A stretch of 27,229 nt of DNA, taken from positions 1 to 27,229 of IMG/VR virus record IMGVR_UViG_3300017963_000669, one strand, 5' to 3'. Below are positions 6,788-15,800 of the stretch, one piece after another. Every line of letters begins with the position of its first letter. Position 1 is the stretch's first letter. The notes beneath the pieces were generated by a model. That model was not told the origin of the DNA and did not search any database. It saw only the letters and a list, made by a program, of their open reading frames with translations. Both the position numbers and the translations under genes were made by a program. The stretch is from a virus.

Positions 6788-7399
6788 ATGGCCGAAGTAG
6801 ATCGAATCGACAATGCGAACAAGGCCTGCCTTGCGGCTGGTGTGAATACCATCATCAGCTTTACTCAAGGTACGCCCGAATCCATTTTCTGCAACGACTG
6901 GTACGAGCTCATCGTTGATTCCGAGCTGTCACTTTACAAGTGGCGCTTTGCGACGAAGACCGTTGACCTCACAACGTCGTTGCTTGTCGGTGAACCGGAT
7001 ACGCGCTACAACACGCGCTACCAGTTGCCGACTGATGTTCTGTCCGTTGATACGGTACTGGTGGGGGAAGACCCTATCGATTACGACCGCTATCAGGACG
7101 AGATTCATACCAACGACACCAGCAATGACACGGTGGTCATCAAGTATCGATTCCGCGCTGATGAAGCCTTGTGGAGTCCGTATTTCAAACTGCTGGTGAT
7201 CTACCGGCTGGCGACCATGCTGTCATTCTCATTGGCCCGCCGCGATGATGTTGCGGCATCAATGAAAAGCCTTGCCGATGAACACTGGCGTAGGGCCAAG
7301 ACCGAAGACGCACAGGCGCAGACCAATCAAAAGGTCAATCTCAGGCGACTTGCTAACGCAAGGGGCGGCTCTCTCGACAAGTTCTGGCGTAGACGCTAA
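6788..7399 (+). CDS. Tail tubular protein A / head-to-tail adaptor (T7 gp11-like)
   Basis: Connects the portal to the tail nozzle. At 203 residues it has the normal size. The N-terminal part (IDNANKACLAAGVNTIISFTQ), the ELSLYKWRFATKTVDL segment, the YQLPTDVLSV stretch and the C-terminal helix with LARRDDVAASMKSLADEHWRRAK are typical of gp11-type adaptors. ATG 6788 is preferred over TTG 6782, giving MAEVDRIDN. There is no adjacent Shine-Dalgarno sequence; the nearest AGGAG is across the terminator hairpin. It overlaps the nozzle gene by one base (TAATG). Confidence 0.9.
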   Translation: MAEVDRIDNANKACLAAGVNTIISFTQGTPESIFCNDWYELIVDSELSLYKWRFATKTVDLTTSLLVGEPDTRYNTRYQLPTDVLSVDTVLVGEDPIDYDRYQDEIHTNDTSNDTVVIKYRFRADEALWSPYFKLLVIYRLATMLSFSLARRDDVAASMKSLADEHWRRAKTEDAQAQTNQKVNLRRLANARGGSLDKFWRRR

Positions 7400-9690
7400 T
7401 GCCTCGCTTCCGCAACTATCAGACAAACTTTTCCGGGGGTTTGCTATCTGAGGGTATGTTGGGCCGGCTCGACCTGGCTCAGTACGAAAACGGTTGCAAG
7501 ATTCTCGACAACTGGTGGCCGAAAGTCACTGGTGGAATGCGGCGCCGACCCGGAACCACTTACCTCAATTCTCAGGAAGGGGCGGTTCGCTTGGAGCCGT
7601 TTATCTTCTCTGAAGATCAGGTGTACCTGTTCCTGTTCTGGAATGATCCACTTAGCTCAACCGATGGCATCAACATTTACGATGCGGATACGGGTGCGCT
7701 GATTCAGTTCCTCGATCTCAGTGGTGTTGCGTGGAGTGACGACATCATCAAGGAACTGTCGATCACGCAAACTGCCGATGTCATGTTCTGCGCGCACAAC
7801 AGTTTCCCGCCAATAATGATTCGTCGGACTGGTGCCACGACGTTTGTGCAGGAATCATTTCAGTTTGAAAGCAAGTATCCGGTGGACGCTGGTGCGTATC
7901 CGCTGGCTATGCCATTTTTCAAATACGCTGACACGGCTATTACAATCCAGACCAACGGCTATCAGGAAGGCGCCTCAGTCACAGTTACGGCCAGCTCGCC
8001 GGTCTTTGAGGATCGGCACTTGAATCGAGCGATCCGCTATCGCGGCAAGCAGCTCTATGTAACAGCCGTTCCCGGTCCACTTCAGCCGCAATCAACCTGT
8101 ACGGCTGTCATTCTTGAGGATTTGGATCGCGGTGCCGTACTTACTTTTGCTGGTACGCCAACAGATATGCCAATGGATTACCTGATCGATGAGATCGTGG
8201 TAGGCCGCACTTCTGGCATCAAGGCCCAGGTCATCGACAAAAGCCCAACCTCAATCACGATTGCGATGATTGCTGGTGTGTTCCCGGCTGGCGCAACTGA
8301 ACAGGTCGAGGGCCTGACCAGCGGAAACATTTGCACGATCACAGCCAACTCGAACGTGAATCCGGTGCCGACGACTGATTGGGATGAGGAAGCCTTCACT
8401 CCGACACATGGGTATCCATCCGTAATCGAGTTCCACTCGCAGCGCCTTTGGCTCGCAGGTAGTTCCTCACTTCCAGCCCATATCTTCGGGTCAAGGGTTG
8501 CTGCGTTTTTTAACTTTGATGTGGGCGATGCTGAAGCTGCTGATTCCATTCAGGCTGTCATTTCCGACAAGCAGGTGAATGAAATCCGTGATGTTGTCAG
8601 TGGCCGTCACTTGCAGATTTTCACTGACGCTGCTGAGTTCTACGCACCACAGTCTGAAGATTTGCCGCTAGAACCTACCACGTTTGATTTGAGAAAGCAG
8701 ACTCGGTATGGCGTCAACGCCACTATTGAGCCGCAGATTTTCGATGAGTCGACGCTATTCGTACAAGCTCAAGGTAATGCAATTCGTGAGTTTATCTGGG
8801 TTGATACCCTGCGCGGTTACTCGTCAGATGCCATCTCACTGATCTCCGAAGAACATCTCAATGATATTCAGGAAGTCGAAGTGCTGTATGGCGGCTATGA
8901 CCGTCCCGAGCAGATCGCTTTCTTTGTCAACGGTGACGGCACGATTACGTGGTATCACGCAGCTCGCGCCGAGCAGATTCGCACATGGGGCAAATGGACA
9001 ACGCAAGGCAATTACAAATCCTTGGCCGTTATTCAGGACAAACTGTATTGCTTGGTTGAGCGCGAGATTGATGGCGATACTGTTTCCATGATCGAACGCT
9101 TTGAGCTTCATCTGACGGTGGACTCTGCAATCACCAAGGTTTCCGCAGGCCTTGTACCCGTGACCGGATTCACGGCTCATGCCTTGCACCTGAAAAATAC
9201 CGAAGTCAACGTGGTGGTGGCTGTTAATGCCAGCAACTCCGGTTCGCTTGGTGGCCCGCAGGTTGCGGATCAGGAACTCGACGCGGATTACTACCTTGGC
9301 AATATCACCATTGGCGAAACAGGTGACAGTGAATTGTCGGGTGTCATTGAGGTTGATCCGGTTGGCAATATGACGGTCGGCCTGCCATATACACAGTTGC
9401 TTGAAACCATGCCGATCGAAATCAAGGACAATCAAGGCGTCACTTCTGGCTTGCCGAAGCGCATCGTATCGGCCGATCTGTACCTTGCTTCGACACTGGC
9501 CGCGCAGTTGCAAGGTAATCGCGTGTTGACGTTCCTTGGCGAAATTGATCTTCAGCAGAGGCCGCTTGCTATTACCGGCCCGCGCAAGTTTTACCTGTAT
9601 GGCTATTACGAAAGACCGACACTGGTAATTCAGAATGAAATTCCGCTACCGTGTGAAGCGTTGGCACTTGGCGCAGAGGTGGAATACTGA
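7399..9690 (+). CDS. Tail tubular protein B / tail nozzle (T7 gp12-like)
   Basis: A 763-residue beta-rich protein forming the end of the short tail. The N-terminus (FRNYQTNFSGGLLSEGMLGRLDLAQYENGCKILDNWWPKVTGGMRRRPGT) is the hallmark of this family: the G-G-L-x-S-E-G-M-x-G-R-x-D-L-A-x-Y segment and the G-G-M-R-R-R-P-G-T motif near residue 46-54. Another characteristic stretch is PSVIEFHSQRLWLAGS near residue 345. The start follows directly from the adaptor stop; the 3' end overlaps the next gene by one base at TGATG. Length is within the usual 700-900 residue range. Confidence 0.93.
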   Translation: MPRFRNYQTNFSGGLLSEGMLGRLDLAQYENGCKILDNWWPKVTGGMRRRPGTTYLNSQEGAVRLEPFIFSEDQVYLFLFWNDPLSSTDGINIYDADTGALIQFLDLSGVAWSDDIIKELSITQTADVMFCAHNSFPPIMIRRTGATTFVQESFQFESKYPVDAGAYPLAMPFFKYADTAITIQTNGYQEGASVTVTASSPVFEDRHLNRAIRYRGKQLYVTAVPGPLQPQSTCTAVILEDLDRGAVLTFAGTPTDMPMDYLIDEIVVGRTSGIKAQVIDKSPTSITIAMIAGVFPAGATEQVEGLTSGNICTITANSNVNPVPTTDWDEEAFTPTHGYPSVIEFHSQRLWLAGSSSLPAHIFGSRVAAFFNFDVGDAEAADSIQAVISDKQVNEIRDVVSGRHLQIFTDAAEFYAPQSEDLPLEPTTFDLRKQTRYGVNATIEPQIFDESTLFVQAQGNAIREFIWVDTLRGYSSDAISLISEEHLNDIQEVEVLYGGYDRPEQIAFFVNGDGTITWYHAARAEQIRTWGKWTTQGNYKSLAVIQDKLYCLVEREIDGDTVSMIERFELHLTVDSAITKVSAGLVPVTGFTAHALHLKNTEVNVVVAVNASNSGSLGGPQVADQELDADYYLGNITIGETGDSELSGVIEVDPVGNMTVGLPYTQLLETMPIEIKDNQGVTSGLPKRIVSADLYLASTLAAQLQGNRVLTFLGEIDLQQRPLAITGPRKFYLYGYYERPTLVIQNEIPLPCEALALGAEVEY

Positions 9691-10280
9691 TGTTTGATCG
9701 ATTTCTTGTTTGGGTGCTGAGTCGCTTCATCCCGCTTGGCGGCAGCGAATACCTGATCTATTACGCCTATGCGGCGGCCGCGGTGGGTACTGCCGTGACG
9801 GTGCAGAATCAGGCGTATGCCAACCGGATGCGCCAGCAGCAGCTCGAGGAAGAACTGCGCTCGCGGGAGCTCGCCGCGCTGGACGAAGAAAACCAGCGGC
9901 TTCAGGCATTACGAGAAGCGAATCAGGACATACTGGTACGGGCCGGTGGCATTGACGCATGGGCCTCGCCGTCACTAATTGCTGCCCGTAATTTCAACTT
10001 CAAGATGGGCATGGAAGACATCGAAAACATTCGCCTCAATTTGCAACAGGCTCGCTCGTCCGTGGCTGCAAGGATCTCGGTGCTAAAGAAAAACACGCGC
10101 GCTACTCAAATTGCCGGGCTCTTTGAGATTGCCAGCATTGGGCTGAACGCAGCTTCGGCTTACGGCCAGCTTGGTAAAACTGGAACCAAGGCAATTCCAA
10201 AAGACGGATCAGGCGGCATCAATCAAAAACTTGGCGTTGGCATTCTTGACACGCCGGGCGGTACGGGAGCACTTAGCTAA
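9690..10280 (+). CDS. Internal virion protein (first ejection protein), T7 gp14-like by position
   Basis: 196 residues. A hydrophobic start (MFDRFLVWVLSRFIPLGG) is followed by an Ala-rich segment (YYAYAAAAVGTAVTV), a long charged coiled-coil (about 50-95), and a second helical region (LQQARSSVAARISVLKKNTRATQIAGLFEIASIG). Size, Ala/Gln-rich helices and position between nozzle and two large virion proteins fit the gp14-type ejection protein, which enters the host envelope. GAGGTGG at 9677-9683 precedes the ATG. The hydrophobic first 15 residues resemble the leaders on scaffold, coat and the gene after coat. It overlaps the next gene at TAATG. Confidence 0.75.
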   Translation: MFDRFLVWVLSRFIPLGGSEYLIYYAYAAAAVGTAVTVQNQAYANRMRQQQLEEELRSRELAALDEENQRLQALREANQDILVRAGGIDAWASPSLIAARNFNFKMGMEDIENIRLNLQQARSSVAARISVLKKNTRATQIAGLFEIASIGLNAASAYGQLGKTGTKAIPKDGSGGINQKLGVGILDTPGGTGALS

Positions 10281-12883
10281 TGGCTCGACTGACACGACAG
10301 ATCGGCATAACCGCACCGCAGGTTCGCTTGCCGCAGTCGCAAAGCGTTGGCCCGGCTATCGTCAAGACGGCCGCTACCCTGGCCGACATCGAATACCAGA
10401 AGATGTCTGACAAGCGCACGCAGGAAGCGCAGGTCGCCGCGGCCAAGCTGGTGTTCGAGCGTGACGACGAAGGCAATCTGGTTGCTCCGTCGCTGCCCTT
10501 TAGTGACAACGGCCTGCTTGCGCCAAGCATCTTTGATCGCAAGTACACGCAGATGGTGGGTCAGCGGTATTTGCAGCAGACGCAGATCGACACGGCCAAG
10601 ACGCTCAATGAGATTGCTATCGAGCATCGCTTTGACCCGACTGCTTTTCAGGAGGTTGCTGAAGGGTACGTCAACAAGGTCACGGAGCTGGCCCCGGACT
10701 TTCTCAAGCCTGACGTCAATAACGCGGCGCAGGTCAAGATGGTGGAGCATTACAACCACATCATCAGGCAGAAGGCCGAACGGGATCACAGCGAGGCTCG
10801 TGGCGTCCATCTGCAATTCATGGATGACCTGAGCGATGAGCTGATTGGCTACATTGAATCCGGCGCCGATGATGAAATCGTGGGTGCAAAGATGCTGGAG
10901 ATCCGCGCTGCCATTGAGCAGGGCGACGAGCTGAACTACTGGCTCGATGATGAAAAGATGATGATGCACGATACGCTCAACAAGCGCATGAGCCTTGCTG
11001 AAATCATCACGCAGATTCAGCGCGTTCCCTTGGGTGACGATGTTGCTCAGGCTGAAATGATTCAGTCATTGAGTGAGTTTGCTAACGGCGATGGCAAGAT
11101 TGTCGTGGTCAACGAGCTGGGCGAGCGTGAAAGAGTGGATGTCACCGACATCTATCCAAATCCTGAAGACCGGGCGGCGATTGCCGAGGTTGCGGCAAAC
11201 ACGCTAAACGCAAAAATGGCGAACTTCGAGAACCTTCAGGATGCGCGGTTGCAGCGTAATTGGGAGAAGTTCTTTAACTGGTACGATCAGCACGCCGTTA
11301 CCCAGGCCGCAGCCGGTCAGCCATTGGATATGGGCCGACTGTCTGAAGAATTTTCCAAAGCACACAACGATGTTATGACCAAGGGTTATGACTCGACGCT
11401 GCGTGAAGCGATCCGCAACATCATGTTGGGTCAGTACACCAGTGGCGGTGATGGCTCGATGTCGAAGTGGAAAGAGCGCTTCTTGGAAGGTTGGGTCAAC
11501 TGGCATGAGCGTTATCAGATCGAACGCGAGAACTTCCTGCAAGGCCGCAACATTGAAGACCTGACGCCTGATGAAATGTCAGACCTTCACGAAATGGTGG
11601 TTGACAGGATTGGTTCTATCCCCGGTGGTCATGTGCAAAGCGAAGCGGCAACCGATGAGGTCAACGAGTTCTATACGGCGCTCACTGGCCGCACATTCGA
11701 CCAAAGTCTATACGAGGATCTGATTGCGAACCCAGACGATCCCCGGTGGGCCGAGCTGAAAAACTGGATGCCATTGATGGGCGAGATTGGTTTGTGGGAT
11801 CGCGGCATGGTCAACGCCATGATTGGCAAGCTGCGTGACCCGGAAACGATGTCGCCTGAAACGCTCAAAAATGTACTGGCGTTGAACCGGATGTTCTGGG
11901 AAGAACCGACGTTTCGTTACAACATGATCGATAGCAATGCCCTCGGTGGCCGCATTGGTCGTGCGCTGGATTACGTTCACCGCACCAAAATGAACCCGAC
12001 GCCGGCAGAGCTGAAGAAAATCCTCGATCAGTTTGCCGACTCAAACTGGTCGCCGCGCAAGGACTGGCTGGCTCGTTCACCTGAAGAACGTGAAACCTTC
12101 CGAAACATGGCGAATGAACGGCTTGAAAAAGTCTTTCAGGCACAGTGGACAAGTGCATGGTGGCCGAGTGGCATACAGGCGCCGGGCCTGTTTACCGAGC
12201 TGGCTGGTATTCCAGAAGAAGTTCGCAGCCTTGTCATTGATTCGGTAATTGCCGAGGCTGGTTTCATTGATACCAACGATCCTGAGACATTCGATACGTT
12301 TATTTACCGGGCCACGCATCGTGCGCTGGCCCAAAGCGGCTGGACGCCGAGCAAGATTGGTTATAGCCCGCAGCGGTATGGCGCGAATTACGATGGCCTG
12401 TTTGGCGGCTTTGATCGTCCTGATTACGCGCTGTCCAAGTACGCGCCTGAATACTACGCTCGCGACAAGAACGGCAACGTTGATCGCACAATGATTCGTT
12501 ACGTTGAAGAAGATGCCCAGGTCGTGCTGAACGCTTACGAGAAGCAAACTGGCAACAAGTTTGTGATTGGTAAGAATGCTGCGTTGATTTACAACGGTGA
12601 AGCCAGCCGTCGGCAGTCAGCCAAGATGAATGACGGCCAGTGGCATCCGATGTACGAGATTGCACTCATAAAAGATGATGGCAATTACGAGACATTGCAG
12701 GAGTACCAGCAGCTTGAAGGCGTGCCGGTGTACTTCAACATGATGGGCAGCATGGTTCGGTACAGGAAAGACGAGCGCAAGATGATGGAGCTGCGCAACC
12801 AGCGCACCGCTGCATTCCGTACCGATTACCAGAACGGCCAACTGAAAGGCGGCCAACGGTTGACGCATGGATCGATTCAATGA
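10280..12883 (+). CDS. Internal virion protein (second ejection protein), T7 gp15-like by position
   Basis: An 867-residue, acidic, mostly helical protein with no domain I can name. The N-terminus is basic and Gln-rich (RLTRQIGITAPQVRLPQSQ), as in many podovirus ejection proteins, followed by a long helical region with repeated Glu/Asp and Trp-containing segments. The C-terminal 250 residues contain aromatic stretches (WTSAWWPSG, GLFGGFDRPDYAL) and a more basic end. Its placement between the gp14-like gene and the 1564-residue gene makes it one of the three inner-core/ejection proteins. Coupled at both ends (TAATG and ATGA). Gene confidence is high, function rests on context. Confidence 0.8.
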   Translation: MARLTRQIGITAPQVRLPQSQSVGPAIVKTAATLADIEYQKMSDKRTQEAQVAAAKLVFERDDEGNLVAPSLPFSDNGLLAPSIFDRKYTQMVGQRYLQQTQIDTAKTLNEIAIEHRFDPTAFQEVAEGYVNKVTELAPDFLKPDVNNAAQVKMVEHYNHIIRQKAERDHSEARGVHLQFMDDLSDELIGYIESGADDEIVGAKMLEIRAAIEQGDELNYWLDDEKMMMHDTLNKRMSLAEIITQIQRVPLGDDVAQAEMIQSLSEFANGDGKIVVVNELGERERVDVTDIYPNPEDRAAIAEVAANTLNAKMANFENLQDARLQRNWEKFFNWYDQHAVTQAAAGQPLDMGRLSEEFSKAHNDVMTKGYDSTLREAIRNIMLGQYTSGGDGSMSKWKERFLEGWVNWHERYQIERENFLQGRNIEDLTPDEMSDLHEMVVDRIGSIPGGHVQSEAATDEVNEFYTALTGRTFDQSLYEDLIANPDDPRWAELKNWMPLMGEIGLWDRGMVNAMIGKLRDPETMSPETLKNVLALNRMFWEEPTFRYNMIDSNALGGRIGRALDYVHRTKMNPTPAELKKILDQFADSNWSPRKDWLARSPEERETFRNMANERLEKVFQAQWTSAWWPSGIQAPGLFTELAGIPEEVRSLVIDSVIAEAGFIDTNDPETFDTFIYRATHRALAQSGWTPSKIGYSPQRYGANYDGLFGGFDRPDYALSKYAPEYYARDKNGNVDRTMIRYVEEDAQVVLNAYEKQTGNKFVIGKNAALIYNGEASRRQSAKMNDGQWHPMYEIALIKDDGNYETLQEYQQLEGVPVYFNMMGSMVRYRKDERKMMELRNQRTAAFRTDYQNGQLKGGQRLTHGSIQ

Positions 12884-15800
12884 GTGGTGATCGCCTCGCA
12901 CAAGCCATTGGATTACCGAACCCGCAGTTTGTAAAACTTGGGGCTACCGGCAATATCAATGATCGCTTGCGCGATGCGTATATGCTCGATACCTCGGCTG
13001 GCCAGCTTACGATGTTTGCGGCCACCGCCAAGGCTTTTGGTGTGCCTATCAATTCTTTGCAGCGAAGGGTTGAGCCTGGCTACTCGCCATTTGACGACGA
13101 TCTGCGTGGCTTTGAGATGCATCTGGACGAGTTTGAAAATTCAACCTCGCCAGAAGAAACAAGGCTCATCAAGCAAATGATCGAGAACAACCTCGATCTG
13201 CGACGCAACCTCGAGGACTACGGCGGCACTCGCTTTCTCACTGGTCTGCTTGACCCGATCAATTTGATTCCGGTCCCTTTTGCTTTGGGCAAGGGATTCG
13301 CTGAAGGCGCAAAGGTAGCCCTGAAACGCGGTACGCCGATCATCGCCGGCACCGAGCTCACGCGCCATGCCATTGACCCGACGAGTACGTGGGGCGAAAC
13401 CACGATGAATACGTTGGGCGGCACACTATTCATGGGCCTGATTGGCGGCGCGGTTGGCAAGATTCCCAAGAACACGATCACGGTCAGCGAGGCCCTGAAC
13501 AAACTCACGCCACCTGCCGGCACCACGATGATGTTCGGCGGTATGCCGTGGGGTATTGGTTCGGCCAAGGGTGCATGGGGCCGGGTCAAGAACGCGATCA
13601 AGTCAACGGCCAGCTCCGGCGAGCCGTCATGGAAAAAAGTCGATCCTGATGATGTTCACATGGAAGTGGACGAGTTTGGCGGCAGCGGCGTTGATCGCAT
13701 TGTGCGAATCATTCACAACGATTCTGGTGAAGAAATCCTGACCGGCGTTGTGCGTGATGGCCGGATTGAAGTAGCTGTTGGTGTTCCAGAGGCCTTGCGT
13801 CGCCGTGGGCTTGCTTCTTATGCAATTCGAGAAGCAGCCATGTACGCCGAAAAGAACGGCCTTACGGTAGCCTCACATGGAACTGTGTCACCGGACGCGA
13901 TTCAGTTGTGGAAGTTCTTTGAATCGCAAGGCGTCAAAGTCAAAGAGAATCCGAACTTCAAGCTGGACTCCGAAGGCAACCGCGTATCGCTGGACGATCA
14001 ACCGCTATTCGAGGCGGTGCAGCAGATCGACCCGGAAGCAAAGCAGATCCCGAAAGAGGTTCGTGACGATCTCAATAGCCTTGAGCGTGATTACAAGCAA
14101 TCCGAGATGGAACTCAAGGTTCTGGATGAGGCGGTCAAGCTCCAGAAAGAGAAGGTCAAGAACGCCCCGGTTGCCGGTGGCGCCAAAACCAAGGCCAAGA
14201 ACGCCCTCGAGGAGTTGCTGAAAACCCAGAACGAAACAGCATGGAAGCTGAAGCGCCAGAAGTCAGCCTTTGATGACCTAAACGTCAAGGCCGCGCAAAT
14301 GCTGGACGAGGCCACCATCAAGGATTGGGACTTGCTGCCGACCGGCTACAACAAGCTGTTGGGCAAGCTGGATCAGTTTCCGTGGTGGACGTTGATGAAG
14401 ACGCCGTTCCGCGAGCTGGCCCCGGACCTTGCCGTGAAGTACCAGATGTTCGCTTTGAAGATGGCTGCAACACCGGGCCTGAACAATGCAGGCAACCGGC
14501 TTGGCTCATCTACTGGCCCAAGCGTTGAAGCGTTGACGATCGAGTACACCGGCAAATGGTTGGCAGCGGCCCGTAAAGCACAGACGATCTACCGCAAGTA
14601 TGCAGGCTATGGCGAAACCAGCAGCCAGGTGAAGCACTTCATGGTGGATCAGGCGCAGCGCGTTCGTTCCACGGTGAATCGCGCCGCTGGCGGCGAGCCC
14701 ATTAAGACAACCTCGGATGGCAAGCTGACCATCGAGGAGTTCAACAAACAGATCAGCATTGCCATTGCTGATAACGGCAAGCACACGATTCCTGAAGTGG
14801 CCGAAGCGGCCGCGGATTACGTTCGTGTTCTGAAAGAGATTGGCGATGAAGGCAAGCGGCTCGAAGTCTTTGCCACGCAGCGCAACATTCTCAGGCGTAT
14901 CGCTAAGAAAGAACAGGCCCTCGCAGAGTTCGATGAAAAGTGGGGCCTCAAGTACAACGTCACTGGCGATCAGGATGTCCAGCTAAATGAAGCTGGACAG
15001 GCCTTGCTTGATGAGTTCAATCGGCTCAATTCTATAATTCTCGGTGACGCTTACACCAATACCAAGCCGACGTTTGTACCAGATCATGTGACTAAGCTGA
15101 AGGATGGGGTCAACGATGTTTACATCGATGATGCCATTACGCCGCGTGACGGTTTGCGTAGCGCAACCGGCGTTGACACACCATCGCGTGTTGAGGTTCT
15201 GAAGAATCCGACGCGAACCAGTCTTGCTCGTTGGGCTGGCAGGGATGTTGAATCAGTACGTTTTGCAGTAGACACGAATGGTGACTTGTACGTCTGGGAT
15301 GCCAACCTGATGCTTCACGAAACCTTCCGTCAGGCCACGGACGTTGGTGCCTACAGCAATACCTTCTTTGACATCACGATTGAGCCAAAGCGGCTATTCG
15401 ATGCCTTTGAGGAATCGCTCAGTTCTCGTTTGTTTGATGGGCAGGAAACCAGCGGTGACATTTTGTACCCGAAGGTATTCGCCAAAGAGATTGAATCAAC
15501 CGCTTACTTTAAGGAAGTCAATCAGAAACTCGGTGCGGCTGCTGACGCAGCACCAGACAAAGATCCTCTGCCGCCGCCGTTGCAGGCAACTCGTGACGCT
15601 ATCGAGCTGGAGAAAATGCAGCTTGAGGAAATGAACGAGAAGTACAAGCTGCAAGAGAATGAAGATTACGTTCATCGGATGTGGGATGCCGAACAGGTAA
15701 TCGCCCAGGCCGACGAACTCAAGACCATGATCCGTGAGTCGTTCCTGCTTGATCCTCTGGAAGCCAAGACTGGCAAGAAGATCGATATTGATGTCCTGAA

